Shown: positions 1-5,853 of the stretch, piece by piece
Layout of the letters: each line of letters begins with the position of its first letter
How positions within the stretch are numbered: the first letter of the stretch is position 1
Origin: Bacteroidetes bacterium ADurb.Bin302
GTDB lineage: Bacteria > Bacteroidota > Bacteroidia > Bacteroidales > Paludibacteraceae
Length of the DNA: 9,483 nucleotides
Assembly: GCA_002069025.1 (NCBI GenBank)
Contig: MWBK01000025.1
Coordinates: 1 to 9,483, forward strand
Direction: 5' to 3'
Translations under genes and position numbers: made by a program
Notes under the pieces: model-generated
Told to the model about the DNA's origin: nothing
Databases searched by the model: none
What the model saw: only the letters and a program-made list of their open reading frames with translations

Positions 1-401
1 GGGTGTATTATATCGCTTTACAAAAATGGGTTAAAACATATAATGATGCACACAATACAGATTATGTACTTGGCGGTATATTCATCAATGAATGTAAGAA
101 GACGGTTAAAGAGTTTCAACACAAGCGCACACCATGTATATACACACAAGACGACTTGAGCAGTTTCTTAGGTCAGTTTATGCGTACAGCTATTCATATG
201 TACAATGATGATGAAGGTGAACCAGCGCCTGGTTCATTAAAATGTCAGATGTGTGATTATGCTTCATTATGTGCATTCAGTGGTTTCAGTTTACAACCAT
301 TAGAGTCTATAGTAGAGGAGTTCGAAGAAGAATATGTAGTGCGTGATGTTGATCATTTGGAGGAGAAAGTTGAACGAAGAATTGAATCATCAGAGGATTA
401 A
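1..401 (+). CDS. PD-(D/E)XK family exonuclease (RecB/Cas4-like), C-terminal part, 5' truncated
   Basis: The frame is open at the left edge, so this is the last ~132 residues of a longer protein; the GTG at base 3 is probably an internal valine. Seen: a helix-rich region with a Q-containing segment near the beginning (LQKWVKTY, visible residues 6-13), reminiscent of the QxxxY-type motif of RecB nucleases, and a C-x2-C-x5-C cluster (visible residues 81, 84, 90) near the C terminus. Known of the family: Cas4, AddB and related phage nucleases hold a 4Fe-4S cluster with three C-terminal cysteines of this kind plus one N-terminal cysteine, which would lie outside the window. The end is acidic and charged. 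Inferred role: 5'-3' resection of dsDNA ends to feed the Sak4 ATPase encoded next. The catalytic D/E-x-K residues cannot be seen here, so activity cannot be judged. Family assignment is fairly secure; exact substrate is not. Confidence 0.7.
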   Translation, partial: VYYIALQKWVKTYNDAHNTDYVLGGIFINECKKTVKEFQHKRTPCIYTQDDLSSFLGQFMRTAIHMYNDDEGEPAPGSLKCQMCDYASLCAFSGFSLQPLESIVEEFEEEYVVRDVDHLEEKVERRIESSED

Positions 402-429
402 ACACACTTATGTTTCTTGAAAATAGTTG

Positions 430-458
430 TTGATTTTACACATAATTTCAGTTATAAT
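430..458 (+). promoter_or_regulatory. sigma-70/sigma-A-type promoter upstream of the Sak4-like gene
   Basis: A TTGATT -35 hexamer (430-435) and a perfect TATAAT -10 hexamer (453-458) are separated by 17 bases, the optimal spacing. Transcription would start near 465, leaving a leader of about 18 bases containing the AGGAGG at 472-477. The -10 box sits inside a perfect 10-bp palindrome, TATAATTATA (453-462), which could be an operator but is also easily expected in AT-rich DNA. This is the only clear promoter found in the window. Whether the phage uses host RNA polymerase at this stage is inferred. Confidence 0.65.
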
Positions 459-471
459 TATATTATATCAC

Positions 472-477
472 AGGAGG
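472..477 (+). promoter_or_regulatory. ribosome binding site AGGAGG that fixes the start of the Sak4-like gene
   Basis: A perfect AGGAGG lies five bases before the ATG at 483. It decides against the longer in-frame reading that begins at 417, whose extra 22 residues would be encoded by the promoter region and look like non-coding DNA. Confidence 0.8.
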
Positions 478-482
478 ATAAT

Positions 483-1271
483 ATGAACATTATTGATTTT
501 GAATCATTAAAAGGGGGTCCGTTAAACATTTTACCATATGGTGAGCCTGGTTGCGGTAAGACACGTTTCGGACTTTCTGTAGGTGAAGTACTTTATACAT
601 TGTTTGTCGATGTTGATAACGGTTTAAAGACAGCACTTACAGTACCACCAATATGGTTAAAGAATATTGTACCTGTACAATTTACCGGATTTGAGGACAT
701 AGACAAAATATATAAATTGTTAGTACATAACAATCCGGAGGAATTAAATAAGGCCATATATGGTCTTGATAAGACCAAGTGGAAAATTACGAAGCCGTTT
801 GAAGCAGTTGTATTTGATACGTGGACGGAAGTTAATTGGAACGTTAAAGAGTATATGCGTAATAATTTTTTAGCAAAGAATCCTAATAGAGGTACTTTTA
901 AGAAGACTGACAAGTTAGAATTCAGACCGAATTTCGAAATACAGGATTGGGGTACAATGATAGACTTTAATCAAATGTGCATAGAAGCATTTAGGGATTT
1001 ACCTATTACCTTTGTGTGTAACATGCACGAGATGTTTTTTGAGGATAAGAAGGGTGGTCGTACAAGTGGTACACCTTCTATCAATGGTAAGTTTGCGGCA
1101 GAGATTGGTAAACACTTTGATATAGTTGGACATATGTCGGTTAATATTACCGGTGACTATATAATGGATACAGCAATGAAAGCAAGATTCCAAGCTAAGA
1201 CAAGAATACCATTAGAAAAGCAAATTAAGAACGTTACGTATAAGGGCATTTTAGATGCCATGAAGAAGTAA
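483..1271 (+). CDS. Sak4-like RecA-fold ATPase (phage single-strand annealing/recombination protein)
   Basis: This 262-residue protein has a Walker A loop GEPGCGKT (residues 20-27), a Walker B strand ending in AVVFDTWTE (108-116, D112), a third core strand ITFVCNMHE (175-183) and a C-terminal AKTRIPLE stretch (238-245), the order and length expected of phage Sak4/AAA_24 nucleotide-binding proteins. Known of the family: Sak4 proteins are RecA-like core ATPases that support annealing and recombination of phage DNA and cooperate with a phage ssDNA-binding protein. The neighbours fit exactly: a RecB-like exonuclease upstream and a DUF669-type protein downstream, the usual trio. The gene has its own promoter and an ideal ribosome binding site. 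The stop codon overlaps the first base of a leader hairpin. Function in this phage is inferred from family and context. Confidence 0.85.
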   Translation: MNIIDFESLKGGPLNILPYGEPGCGKTRFGLSVGEVLYTLFVDVDNGLKTALTVPPIWLKNIVPVQFTGFEDIDKIYKLLVHNNPEELNKAIYGLDKTKWKITKPFEAVVFDTWTEVNWNVKEYMRNNFLAKNPNRGTFKKTDKLEFRPNFEIQDWGTMIDFNQMCIEAFRDLPITFVCNMHEMFFEDKKGGRTSGTPSINGKFAAEIGKHFDIVGHMSVNITGDYIMDTAMKARFQAKTRIPLEKQIKNVTYKGILDAMKK

Positions 1272-1292
1272 AAACCCCCACCGTAGGGTTTT
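1271..1292 (+). terminator. stem-loop directly after the Sak4 stop; weak terminator or leader hairpin
   Basis: AAAACCC (1271-1277) pairs with GGGTTTT (1286-1292) around the 8-base loop CCACCGTA. The 3' arm ends in four Ts followed by AAATATT, so it could work as a weak intrinsic terminator, but the stem has only three G-C pairs. The following gene has no visible promoter of its own, so complete termination here is unlikely; partial termination or mRNA 3'-end protection is possible. Its loop is complementary to the loop of the hairpin at 1714-1746. Confidence 0.4.
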
Positions 1293-1347
1293 AAATATTC
1301 GTCGAAGGACGTTAAACTAGTGACGGTATGGTCACGGAAAGAGTAGC
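1293..1347 (+). promoter_or_regulatory. structured leader of the DUF669-like gene
   Basis: Two further short hairpins lie between the stem-loop at 1271-1292 and the next start codon: CGTC/GACG (1300-1303 with 1308-1311, loop GAAG) and GTGAC/GTCAC (1320-1324 with 1331-1335, loop GGTATG). The only Shine-Dalgarno-like sequence is a poor GGAAAGAG at 1336-1343, directly after the last hairpin. I found no convincing -35/-10 pair. A role in translational control is inferred from position only. Confidence 0.35.
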
Positions 1348-1701
1348 ATGATAACATTAGATTTTTCAAGCGTAAAAGAAAGAACACCACTCACAGAAGG
1401 TATCTACGACCTCGAAATTATTGAAGTTGTAGAGAAGCCAAGTAAGTCATCAGGCAACATGATGTTGGCAGTTACGTTCAAAGAAGTAACTACTGAAACA
1501 CGTATATGGGAAAATTATTCCTATGTTGAAGCAGCACTGTTCAAGCTTAAGAAGTTGCTTGACGCAGTTGGCATCGACACAACCACTAACGTCGCTCTAA
1601 ATCCAGAGGATCTTCTTGGAGCTGTAGTAAGAGCAAAAGTTATACAGGATACGTATAACGACCAGATCACTAATAGAGTAAAAGACATTTTTGCCTGTTA
1701 A
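1348..1701 (+). CDS. DUF669-like putative ssDNA-binding protein
   Basis: The 117-residue product resembles phage DUF669 proteins. It begins with a short lead-in (EGIYDLEIIEV, residues 18-28), then KSSGNMMLAVTFK (33-45), a strand around IWENY (53-57), a helix ALFKLKKLLDAVGID (63-77) and a terminal beta region AVVRAKVIQDTYNDQITNRV (91-110). This order is typical of the small OB-fold-like proteins encoded beside Sak4 and thought to be the phage ssDNA-binding protein. The ATG at 1348 is the only sensible start because the frame is closed by TGA at 1321. Codons ending in C (GAC, ATC, TAC, AAC, TTC) are more frequent than in neighbouring genes, as expected for an abundant protein. It has a structured leader and a terminator-like hairpin behind it, so its expression may be set separately. 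Binding of ssDNA is inferred from the family and context. Confidence 0.65.
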   Translation: MITLDFSSVKERTPLTEGIYDLEIIEVVEKPSKSSGNMMLAVTFKEVTTETRIWENYSYVEAALFKLKKLLDAVGIDTTTNVALNPEDLLGAVVRAKVIQDTYNDQITNRVKDIFAC

Positions 1702-1713
1702 GGTTCTGAATAC

Positions 1714-1746
1714 GGGAAGAGTTTCAATACGGTGGGAGCTCTTCCC
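1714..1746 (+). terminator. intrinsic terminator-like hairpin after the DUF669-like gene
   Basis: GGGAAGAG (1714-1721) pairs perfectly with CTCTTCCC (1739-1746). Four more pairs including two G-U wobbles (1722-1725 with 1735-1738) can close the stem to a 9-base loop AATACGGTG. The T-rich tail TTTCTATTCT follows. It lies 12 bases after the stop codon and 36 bases before the primase start. The tail is broken by C and A residues, so read-through into the primase operon is likely; no promoter could be found between the hairpin and the primase gene. Confidence 0.6.
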
Positions 1747-1771
1747 TTTCTATTCTAACCGTAATAGAAAT

Positions 1772-1780
1772 GAGGTGATC
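1772..1780 (+). promoter_or_regulatory. extended ribosome binding site GAGGTGATC for a TTG start
   Basis: GAGGTGATC matches the anti-Shine-Dalgarno end of Bacillota-type 16S rRNA over nine bases and stands immediately before the TTG at 1783. It is the main reason for accepting a non-ATG start for the primase-helicase; the nearby ATG at 1793 is in a different frame. Confidence 0.7.
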
Positions 1781-1782
1781 GA

Positions 1783-4485
1783 TTGGACTTTTATGAACAG
1801 TTCCTCACATATGATCAAAGCAAGACATCAGGTGAACAAAAATATGCATTATGTCCTTTACATAAAGATAGTAATGCATCTTTTACTGTTAATACTGACA
1901 CTGGTGCATGGTATTGTCATGGCTGTGGTCGCGGTGGTCATTATGTCGAGTTTGTACAATGGTATTTTGATGTACCATTAGAGACTGCAAAGAAAGTAGT
2001 GCTTCAGTGGAATACCAAGGGTACTTGGAAATTTCCAACTGAAGATTATGTAGAGAAGTGTCATGAATCTCTTATGAAGAGAACACTGACACTTGAAGAG
2101 ATACATAGTTTTGGTATTACAGACGAAATACTAAACAAGTATCAAGTAGGTTGGGATGACATACGTGTAACATTTCCAATTCGTTCAAGAACAGGTCAAG
2201 TTATTAATATCCGTAAATATATATTGCCGAGCAAGCGTCAACCTGGTTCAAATACTGCCAAGGTTATTGGTGTTAAAGAATTAAATGATTGTAGATTTTA
2301 TCCGTATTCAATGTTTGACGAATGTCCTATGGAAGAACCTATATACATTGTTGAAGGTGAAAAAGATTGTTTGGCAGCTATATCGCAAGGATTATATGCT
2401 GTAACAGGTACGGGTGGTACTACAATACCAATACTTGAAATGGACATGTTTAAAGATAGACATGTTATAATCATGACAGATAGTGATGTTGCTGGCGACA
2501 AGAATGCTGATAAATATTACACATACTTAAAGAACATTGTTGCAAGTATATGTCGTGTGAAGTTGCCTGAGAAAGATTTTGTTGATTATTGGATGCGTTA
2601 TCACTCAGTAGACTTTGAGGAGTATACGTTACAAATTTCAGATAAGCAAGGTAGTACAGCGATAGTTGGTACAACATCGCTTACGCAGAGTGAATTTGTA
2701 GAAAACTTGAACAGTTGGATACAATTGCCTAACATGTGTGTTACTGGCACTGATCCTATGACGTATACAATACCGAGTAAATTGAAGGTAATGTGTAGCA
2801 ATCCTAAATGCGATCATCCATGTCCAATAGGTACAATGCGTACACCAGAAGTTGTTGAAGTAGAACCAAGGCAGTTAGTTAACTTTGTTAATTCATCGGA
2901 TGTTGTACAGAATAAGTATCTTCAAGGTATATTTGGATGTACAAGCATTAAAGGTGAACCAGATGAGTATGTGAACGTACAAAAGATTTTATTTCAAGAA
3001 GCAGCATCATTTGTGGACGGTGGTGATGAATCATCATTCGAGCATAGATATGGTTTATTCCTATATCAGGATAGCAGATTATTACCAACATCGAAGTATG
3101 ATTTTGAAGCGTGCAGAGTTTCGGATCCACGCACGCAGCAGAATTATTATGTAATTAGAAAGGCTACAACGCCAATGAAAAGCACTGATATAATATTATT
3201 GACTGATGAAGTTATTAATTATTACAAAGCAATTTCAAAGGGCAAGAACATACATGAAGTTATACAAGCGCATTATGATTTGTGGAGAGCAAAACTTGGC
3301 ATAGAAGGACGTGCTGATTTATTCGGTGCATTATTACTTACGTACTTATCAGTAACCGAAATTAAATGGAAAGCTGGAATAATTAAGGGTTGGTTGGATG
3401 TTATGGTTATGGGTGATACACGTACTGGTAAATCGCAAATGGCGCAACGCTTAGTAAAGACACTTGAATTAGGTTCCTATATCAATGGTGAAAATGCTCG
3501 TCGTACAGGTGTTATTGGCGGTGTACAGAAGTTTGGTGATTCGTGGGTTATAACATGGGGTGCTATACCATTGAATGATAGAGGATTGTTAATAGTGGAT
3601 GAAGCCTCAGGATTGGATATATCTGATATAAAGGAACTTTCTGCTACACGAAGTAGTGGTGCCGTAACAATTAATAAAATTGCTAAAGGCGAAGCAAGAG
3701 CACGTACAAGATTAATATGGTTAAGCAATCCGAGAAGTGGTAGAAACATTGATGAATTTTATTGGAAAGCATATGGTGCATTTCAAGAGTTTATTCCTGT
3801 TGCTGAGGATCAAGCACGATATGATATGGTAATATCAGCAGCTCATAATGATGTAAACATTAATGATTTTAAAGATACTAAAGAACCAGAAAATATGAGC
3901 AACATAATACACATGCTCAGATCATTAGTATCCTTTGCTTGGTCAACACTATCGGAAAACATAACTATCTCTGAAGAGTCACGCCAAGCTGTTCAAGCTT
4001 CCGCGCAAGCGTTAGATGCGGACTTTTCAGGGGGTCCCTTAGTAGTAGGTGTTGCTGTACATGAAAAGATATTGCGTCTATCATGTGCATGTGCAATACT
4101 TAGAGGAAATATTGAAAATCATAAAGTTATTTTAACACCGGAGATTGTTAAGGATGCAGAGGAATTTTTGAGAACAACATTATCAAAAGATTCATTTGAT
4201 TATACAGGATACATTAAAGAGAGTAAGAGAGCTCAACAAGAGAAAGTACAAAACATAGCATTTATAAAAGCACAGATGTCACTGTATCCTGCATTAAGAG
4301 TATTGCTTGCGTCAAATCAATTTAGAGGATTACAAATTCGTGAGGTGTTAGGTATTGATCAATATGAGTCATCGAAAATGTTATCAGAATTATTACGGCG
4401 TGGTCTAGTAAAATTAACAAGTTCAGGTGCATATGCTCCGGATAAGTTGTTGATTGAAATAACGAAGCAGATTGGAGGCGAATAA
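1783..4485 (+). CDS. primase-helicase: CHC2 zinc finger and TOPRIM primase fused to an MCM-like AAA+ helicase
   Basis: This 900-residue replicative protein starts with TTG. Domains in order: a CHC2 zinc finger (C24, H27, C45, C48); a TOPRIM primase core with VEGEKD (190-195, E191) and the metal-binding DSD (233-235); a middle region with a cysteine cluster (C338, C343, C347); an AAA+ ATPase with Walker A GDTRTGKSQ (544-552), Walker B GLLIVDEAS (601-609, D606/E607) and sensor-1 asparagine in WLSNP (646-650); a helical lid around EKILRLSCACAIL (761-773); and a winged-helix-like tail (about 845-895). The GD-x-x-T-x-KSQ Walker A, the VTINKIAKGEARARTRLIWLSNP-like segment before sensor 1 (residues 628-650) and the lid resemble MCM helicases rather than the DnaB/T7 gp4 type or the P4/D5 SF3 type. 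It should unwind the fork and make primers for the polymerase encoded at 7127. Domain calls are strong; the MCM affiliation is by motif reading. Confidence 0.85.
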   Translation: MDFYEQFLTYDQSKTSGEQKYALCPLHKDSNASFTVNTDTGAWYCHGCGRGGHYVEFVQWYFDVPLETAKKVVLQWNTKGTWKFPTEDYVEKCHESLMKRTLTLEEIHSFGITDEILNKYQVGWDDIRVTFPIRSRTGQVINIRKYILPSKRQPGSNTAKVIGVKELNDCRFYPYSMFDECPMEEPIYIVEGEKDCLAAISQGLYAVTGTGGTTIPILEMDMFKDRHVIIMTDSDVAGDKNADKYYTYLKNIVASICRVKLPEKDFVDYWMRYHSVDFEEYTLQISDKQGSTAIVGTTSLTQSEFVENLNSWIQLPNMCVTGTDPMTYTIPSKLKVMCSNPKCDHPCPIGTMRTPEVVEVEPRQLVNFVNSSDVVQNKYLQGIFGCTSIKGEPDEYVNVQKILFQEAASFVDGGDESSFEHRYGLFLYQDSRLLPTSKYDFEACRVSDPRTQQNYYVIRKATTPMKSTDIILLTDEVINYYKAISKGKNIHEVIQAHYDLWRAKLGIEGRADLFGALLLTYLSVTEIKWKAGIIKGWLDVMVMGDTRTGKSQMAQRLVKTLELGSYINGENARRTGVIGGVQKFGDSWVITWGAIPLNDRGLLIVDEASGLDISDIKELSATRSSGAVTINKIAKGEARARTRLIWLSNPRSGRNIDEFYWKAYGAFQEFIPVAEDQARYDMVISAAHNDVNINDFKDTKEPENMSNIIHMLRSLVSFAWSTLSENITISEESRQAVQASAQALDADFSGGPLVVGVAVHEKILRLSCACAILRGNIENHKVILTPEIVKDAEEFLRTTLSKDSFDYTGYIKESKRAQQEKVQNIAFIKAQMSLYPALRVLLASNQFRGLQIREVLGIDQYESSKMLSELLRRGLVKLTSSGAYAPDKLLIEITKQIGGE

Positions 4486-4486
4486 A

Positions 4487-4732
4487 ATGCTTAATACAAA
4501 AGAAGTGGACAAGTTTATTGAGAAGTATCCACAGCTAAAGCAGTTACTGCGTAGCGGTTCCTTAACACCAAAAGTAACGAGAATTATATTGGATATCGAT
4601 AGATGGTTAATGGAGGAACTTTATGCGCAAATGCTTTTAGCAGGAGCGATTAAAGGATATGCATCAGGTAGTTTTCGGGCCACGGAGGAGTGCCTAGAAT
4701 ATTTAGAAAGGAGTGTGAAAAAATGTACATAG
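4487..4732 (+). CDS. small hypothetical protein, 81 residues
   Basis: I do not recognise this protein. The ATG at 4487 is chosen because GGAGG (4474-4478) lies eight bases upstream; a TTG at 4472 is in frame but falls inside the preceding gene and lacks a site. The start is one base after the primase-helicase stop, so translation is probably coupled. The product is predicted mainly helical, with a lysine-rich beginning, a central amphipathic segment DIDRWLMEELYAQMLLAGAI and a helical end ECLEYLERSVKK. No transmembrane segment, cysteine pair or catalytic motif is evident. Its place between helicase and transporter says only that it is expressed with the replication genes. Confidence 0.7.
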   Translation: MLNTKEVDKFIEKYPQLKQLLRSGSLTPKVTRIILDIDRWLMEELYAQMLLAGAIKGYASGSFRATEECLEYLERSVKKCT

Positions 4733-4830
4733 ATAAATTTGTGGCTGGTATACTATTTACCATATTATCTGAATTACTAGCATTAGTAGTAATGACTTTT
4801 ATTAAGAGGACGAAAAAGGAGAAAAAATGA
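4723..4830 (+). CDS. 35-residue single-pass membrane miniprotein
   Basis: This short frame starts with ATG at 4723, nine bases after a good AAAGGAG (4707-4713). It overlaps the end of the preceding gene by ten bases and ends with TGA at 4828-4830, which overlaps the next start in an ATGA arrangement. The product begins MYIDKF, has a hydrophobic helix of about 20 residues (roughly residues 7-26) and ends in the basic tail KRTKKEKK, so the tail should lie in the cytoplasm. It fills what would otherwise be a roughly 95-base gap in a run with no gaps, and both junctions look translationally coupled to the YhhQ-type transporter. Function is unknown; a small accessory protein of the transporter is one inference, and a general inner-membrane phage miniprotein another. 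Confidence 0.6.
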   Translation: MYIDKFVAGILFTILSELLALVVMTFIKRTKKEKK

Positions 4831-5495
4831 AAAAGTCAGTTTCAATGTTGTATATGTTTTTTGGTGTTTTGTTTGTAAGCTGTTTGTGTTTTTCAAACGT
4901 AGCTGCATTCAAAATGATAATGGTTGGTCCATGGGCGATCACCGCAGGCGTTCTAATCTTTCCTATCACATATATACTTAGTGATGTTATCACAGAAGTA
5001 TATGGTTTTAAGAAAGCAAGAACAATTATGTGGCTTGGATTTTCAATGAACCTATTAATGGTTGGCTATTTCCAATTGGCAATAATACTAAAGGCACCAG
5101 TGTGGTTCGAACACAGCGATGCATTTGGTACAGTATTAGGAAGTACACCTCGCATATTTGCAGCAAGTCTTGTTGCGTATATAGCAGGTTCATATCTTAA
5201 TTCGAGAGTATTAAGTAGGATGAAGGTTAAGTCACAAGGTAAGTATTTTGGTATAAGAGCAGTTGTATCTACACTTATAGGTGAAGGTGTTGATGCGTCA
5301 TTATTTATTACGCTTGCATTTGTCAGAACTATGCCATTTAATACATTATTAGGAATGATAGTTACGCAGTTAATTATGAAGGTTGTCTATGAAGCCGCTG
5401 TATTACCTCTCACAGGTTTTGTAGTCAAAAAAGTTAAGAAGTATGAGGGTATTGATACTTATGACCACTCCATTAAATACGGACTTATTAAGTAA
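4827..5495 (+). CDS. yhhQ: YhhQ/VUT-family queuosine precursor (7-deazaguanine) transporter
   Basis: The 222-residue integral membrane protein has about six hydrophobic segments (approximately 8-28, 33-53, 67-88, 108-126, 145-165, 173-199). It carries family hallmarks: SNVAAFK (23-29), FPITYILSDVITEVYGF (45-61) followed by KKAR, PRIFAASLVAYIAGS (108-122), R144 with STLIGEGVDASLF (148-160), and late membrane residues K185, E189 and P194. Known of the family: E. coli YhhQ imports the queuosine precursors preQ0 and preQ1 across the inner membrane. A strong AAGGAG (4816-4821) lies five bases before the ATG, and the start overlaps the miniprotein stop. No preQ1 riboswitch-like element precedes it. 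In a phage carrying a DpdA-like gene 950 bases downstream, the inferred job is to supply modified base for DNA rather than for tRNA. Family assignment is very secure; the exact substrate is inferred. Confidence 0.9.
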   Translation: MKKSVSMLYMFFGVLFVSCLCFSNVAAFKMIMVGPWAITAGVLIFPITYILSDVITEVYGFKKARTIMWLGFSMNLLMVGYFQLAIILKAPVWFEHSDAFGTVLGSTPRIFAASLVAYIAGSYLNSRVLSRMKVKSQGKYFGIRAVVSTLIGEGVDASLFITLAFVRTMPFNTLLGMIVTQLIMKVVYEAAVLPLTGFVVKKVKKYEGIDTYDHSIKYGLIK

Positions 5496-5853
5496 GTATC
5501 AGCAGTTTGTGGCTGACGGATATAGTAATCCGTCGGCTACGACTGAAATGAAACTTATGAATGCAGCATTAGGTTTAATGGGTGAAGCAGGAGAGGTTGC
5601 TGATCTTATAAAGAAGAAATTGAAAATAATGCAGGATTCGGAACATTTAACAATAGAAGATACGTTAGTGAAATGGGAACAGCAAGAACGCTTTACAGAA
5701 GAGATAGGCGATGTAATATGGTATTGTGTACATCTATGTTCTATATTAGGAATTGATTTTCAAGATGTTATTGTTGGTAACTATGAAAAGTTAAGTAAGA
5801 GATATAAAAACGTATATGGAGGAAAAGATTATGGAATTACCAGACACAGGTAA
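5461..5853 (+). CDS. MazG-like nucleoside triphosphate pyrophosphohydrolase
   Basis: The product (130 residues from ATG 5461) is an all-alpha NTP pyrophosphohydrolase of the MazG-like type. The metal-binding signature is present: GEAGE (41-45, E42 and E45) in ALGLMGEAGEVADLI, and EEIGD (80-84) in EEIGDVIWYCVHLCSILGI. The family hydrolyses (d)NTPs, or in some members (p)ppGpp-like compounds, to the monophosphate and pyrophosphate with Mg2+. I prefer ATG 5461 because a GAGGG (5445-5449) lies upstream; ATG 5443 in the same frame would add six residues and has a poorer site. The gene overlaps the transporter end by 35 bases. In phages such enzymes clean or bias the nucleotide pool; the actual substrate here cannot be told from sequence. 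Confidence 0.8.
   Translation: MTTPLNTDLLSKYQQFVADGYSNPSATTEMKLMNAALGLMGEAGEVADLIKKKLKIMQDSEHLTIEDTLVKWEQQERFTEEIGDVIWYCVHLCSILGIDFQDVIVGNYEKLSKRYKNVYGGKDYGITRHR

Noticed and set aside
1..401. Reading the Cas4-like nuclease as part of a CRISPR-Cas system
   Set aside because: No repeat array or other cas gene is present, and the neighbouring Sak4-like and DUF669-like genes point to phage recombination.
593..913. Minus-strand open frame inside the Sak4-like gene
   Set aside because: It lies wholly within a gene with clear motifs, has no ribosome binding site that stands out and its translation shows no domain; it is a shadow frame. The same applies to the other minus-strand frames, for example 3477-3749, 7089-7376 and 9019-9255.
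1747..1782. Promoter for the primase operon
   Set aside because: TATTCT and TAATAG could pass as -10 boxes but neither has a matching -35 at 16-18 bases, where the terminator stem lies.
1691..1981. Plus-strand open frame overlapping the DUF669 end, the terminator and the primase start
   Set aside because: It runs through the terminator hairpin and overlaps the CHC2 zinc-finger coding region in another frame; the translation is low-complexity hydrophobic and lacks a start signal.
4733..4826. Possible preQ1 riboswitch before the transporter
   Set aside because: The region is coding for the 35-residue miniprotein and lacks the compact stem-loop plus A-rich tail of preQ1 riboswitches.
5816..5833. 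Alternative starts at ATG 5816 and, similarly, ATG 6169
   Set aside because: In both cases this ATG overlaps the GGAGG that serves the next in-frame ATG (5831 and 6184), so it is part of the ribosome binding site rather than the start.
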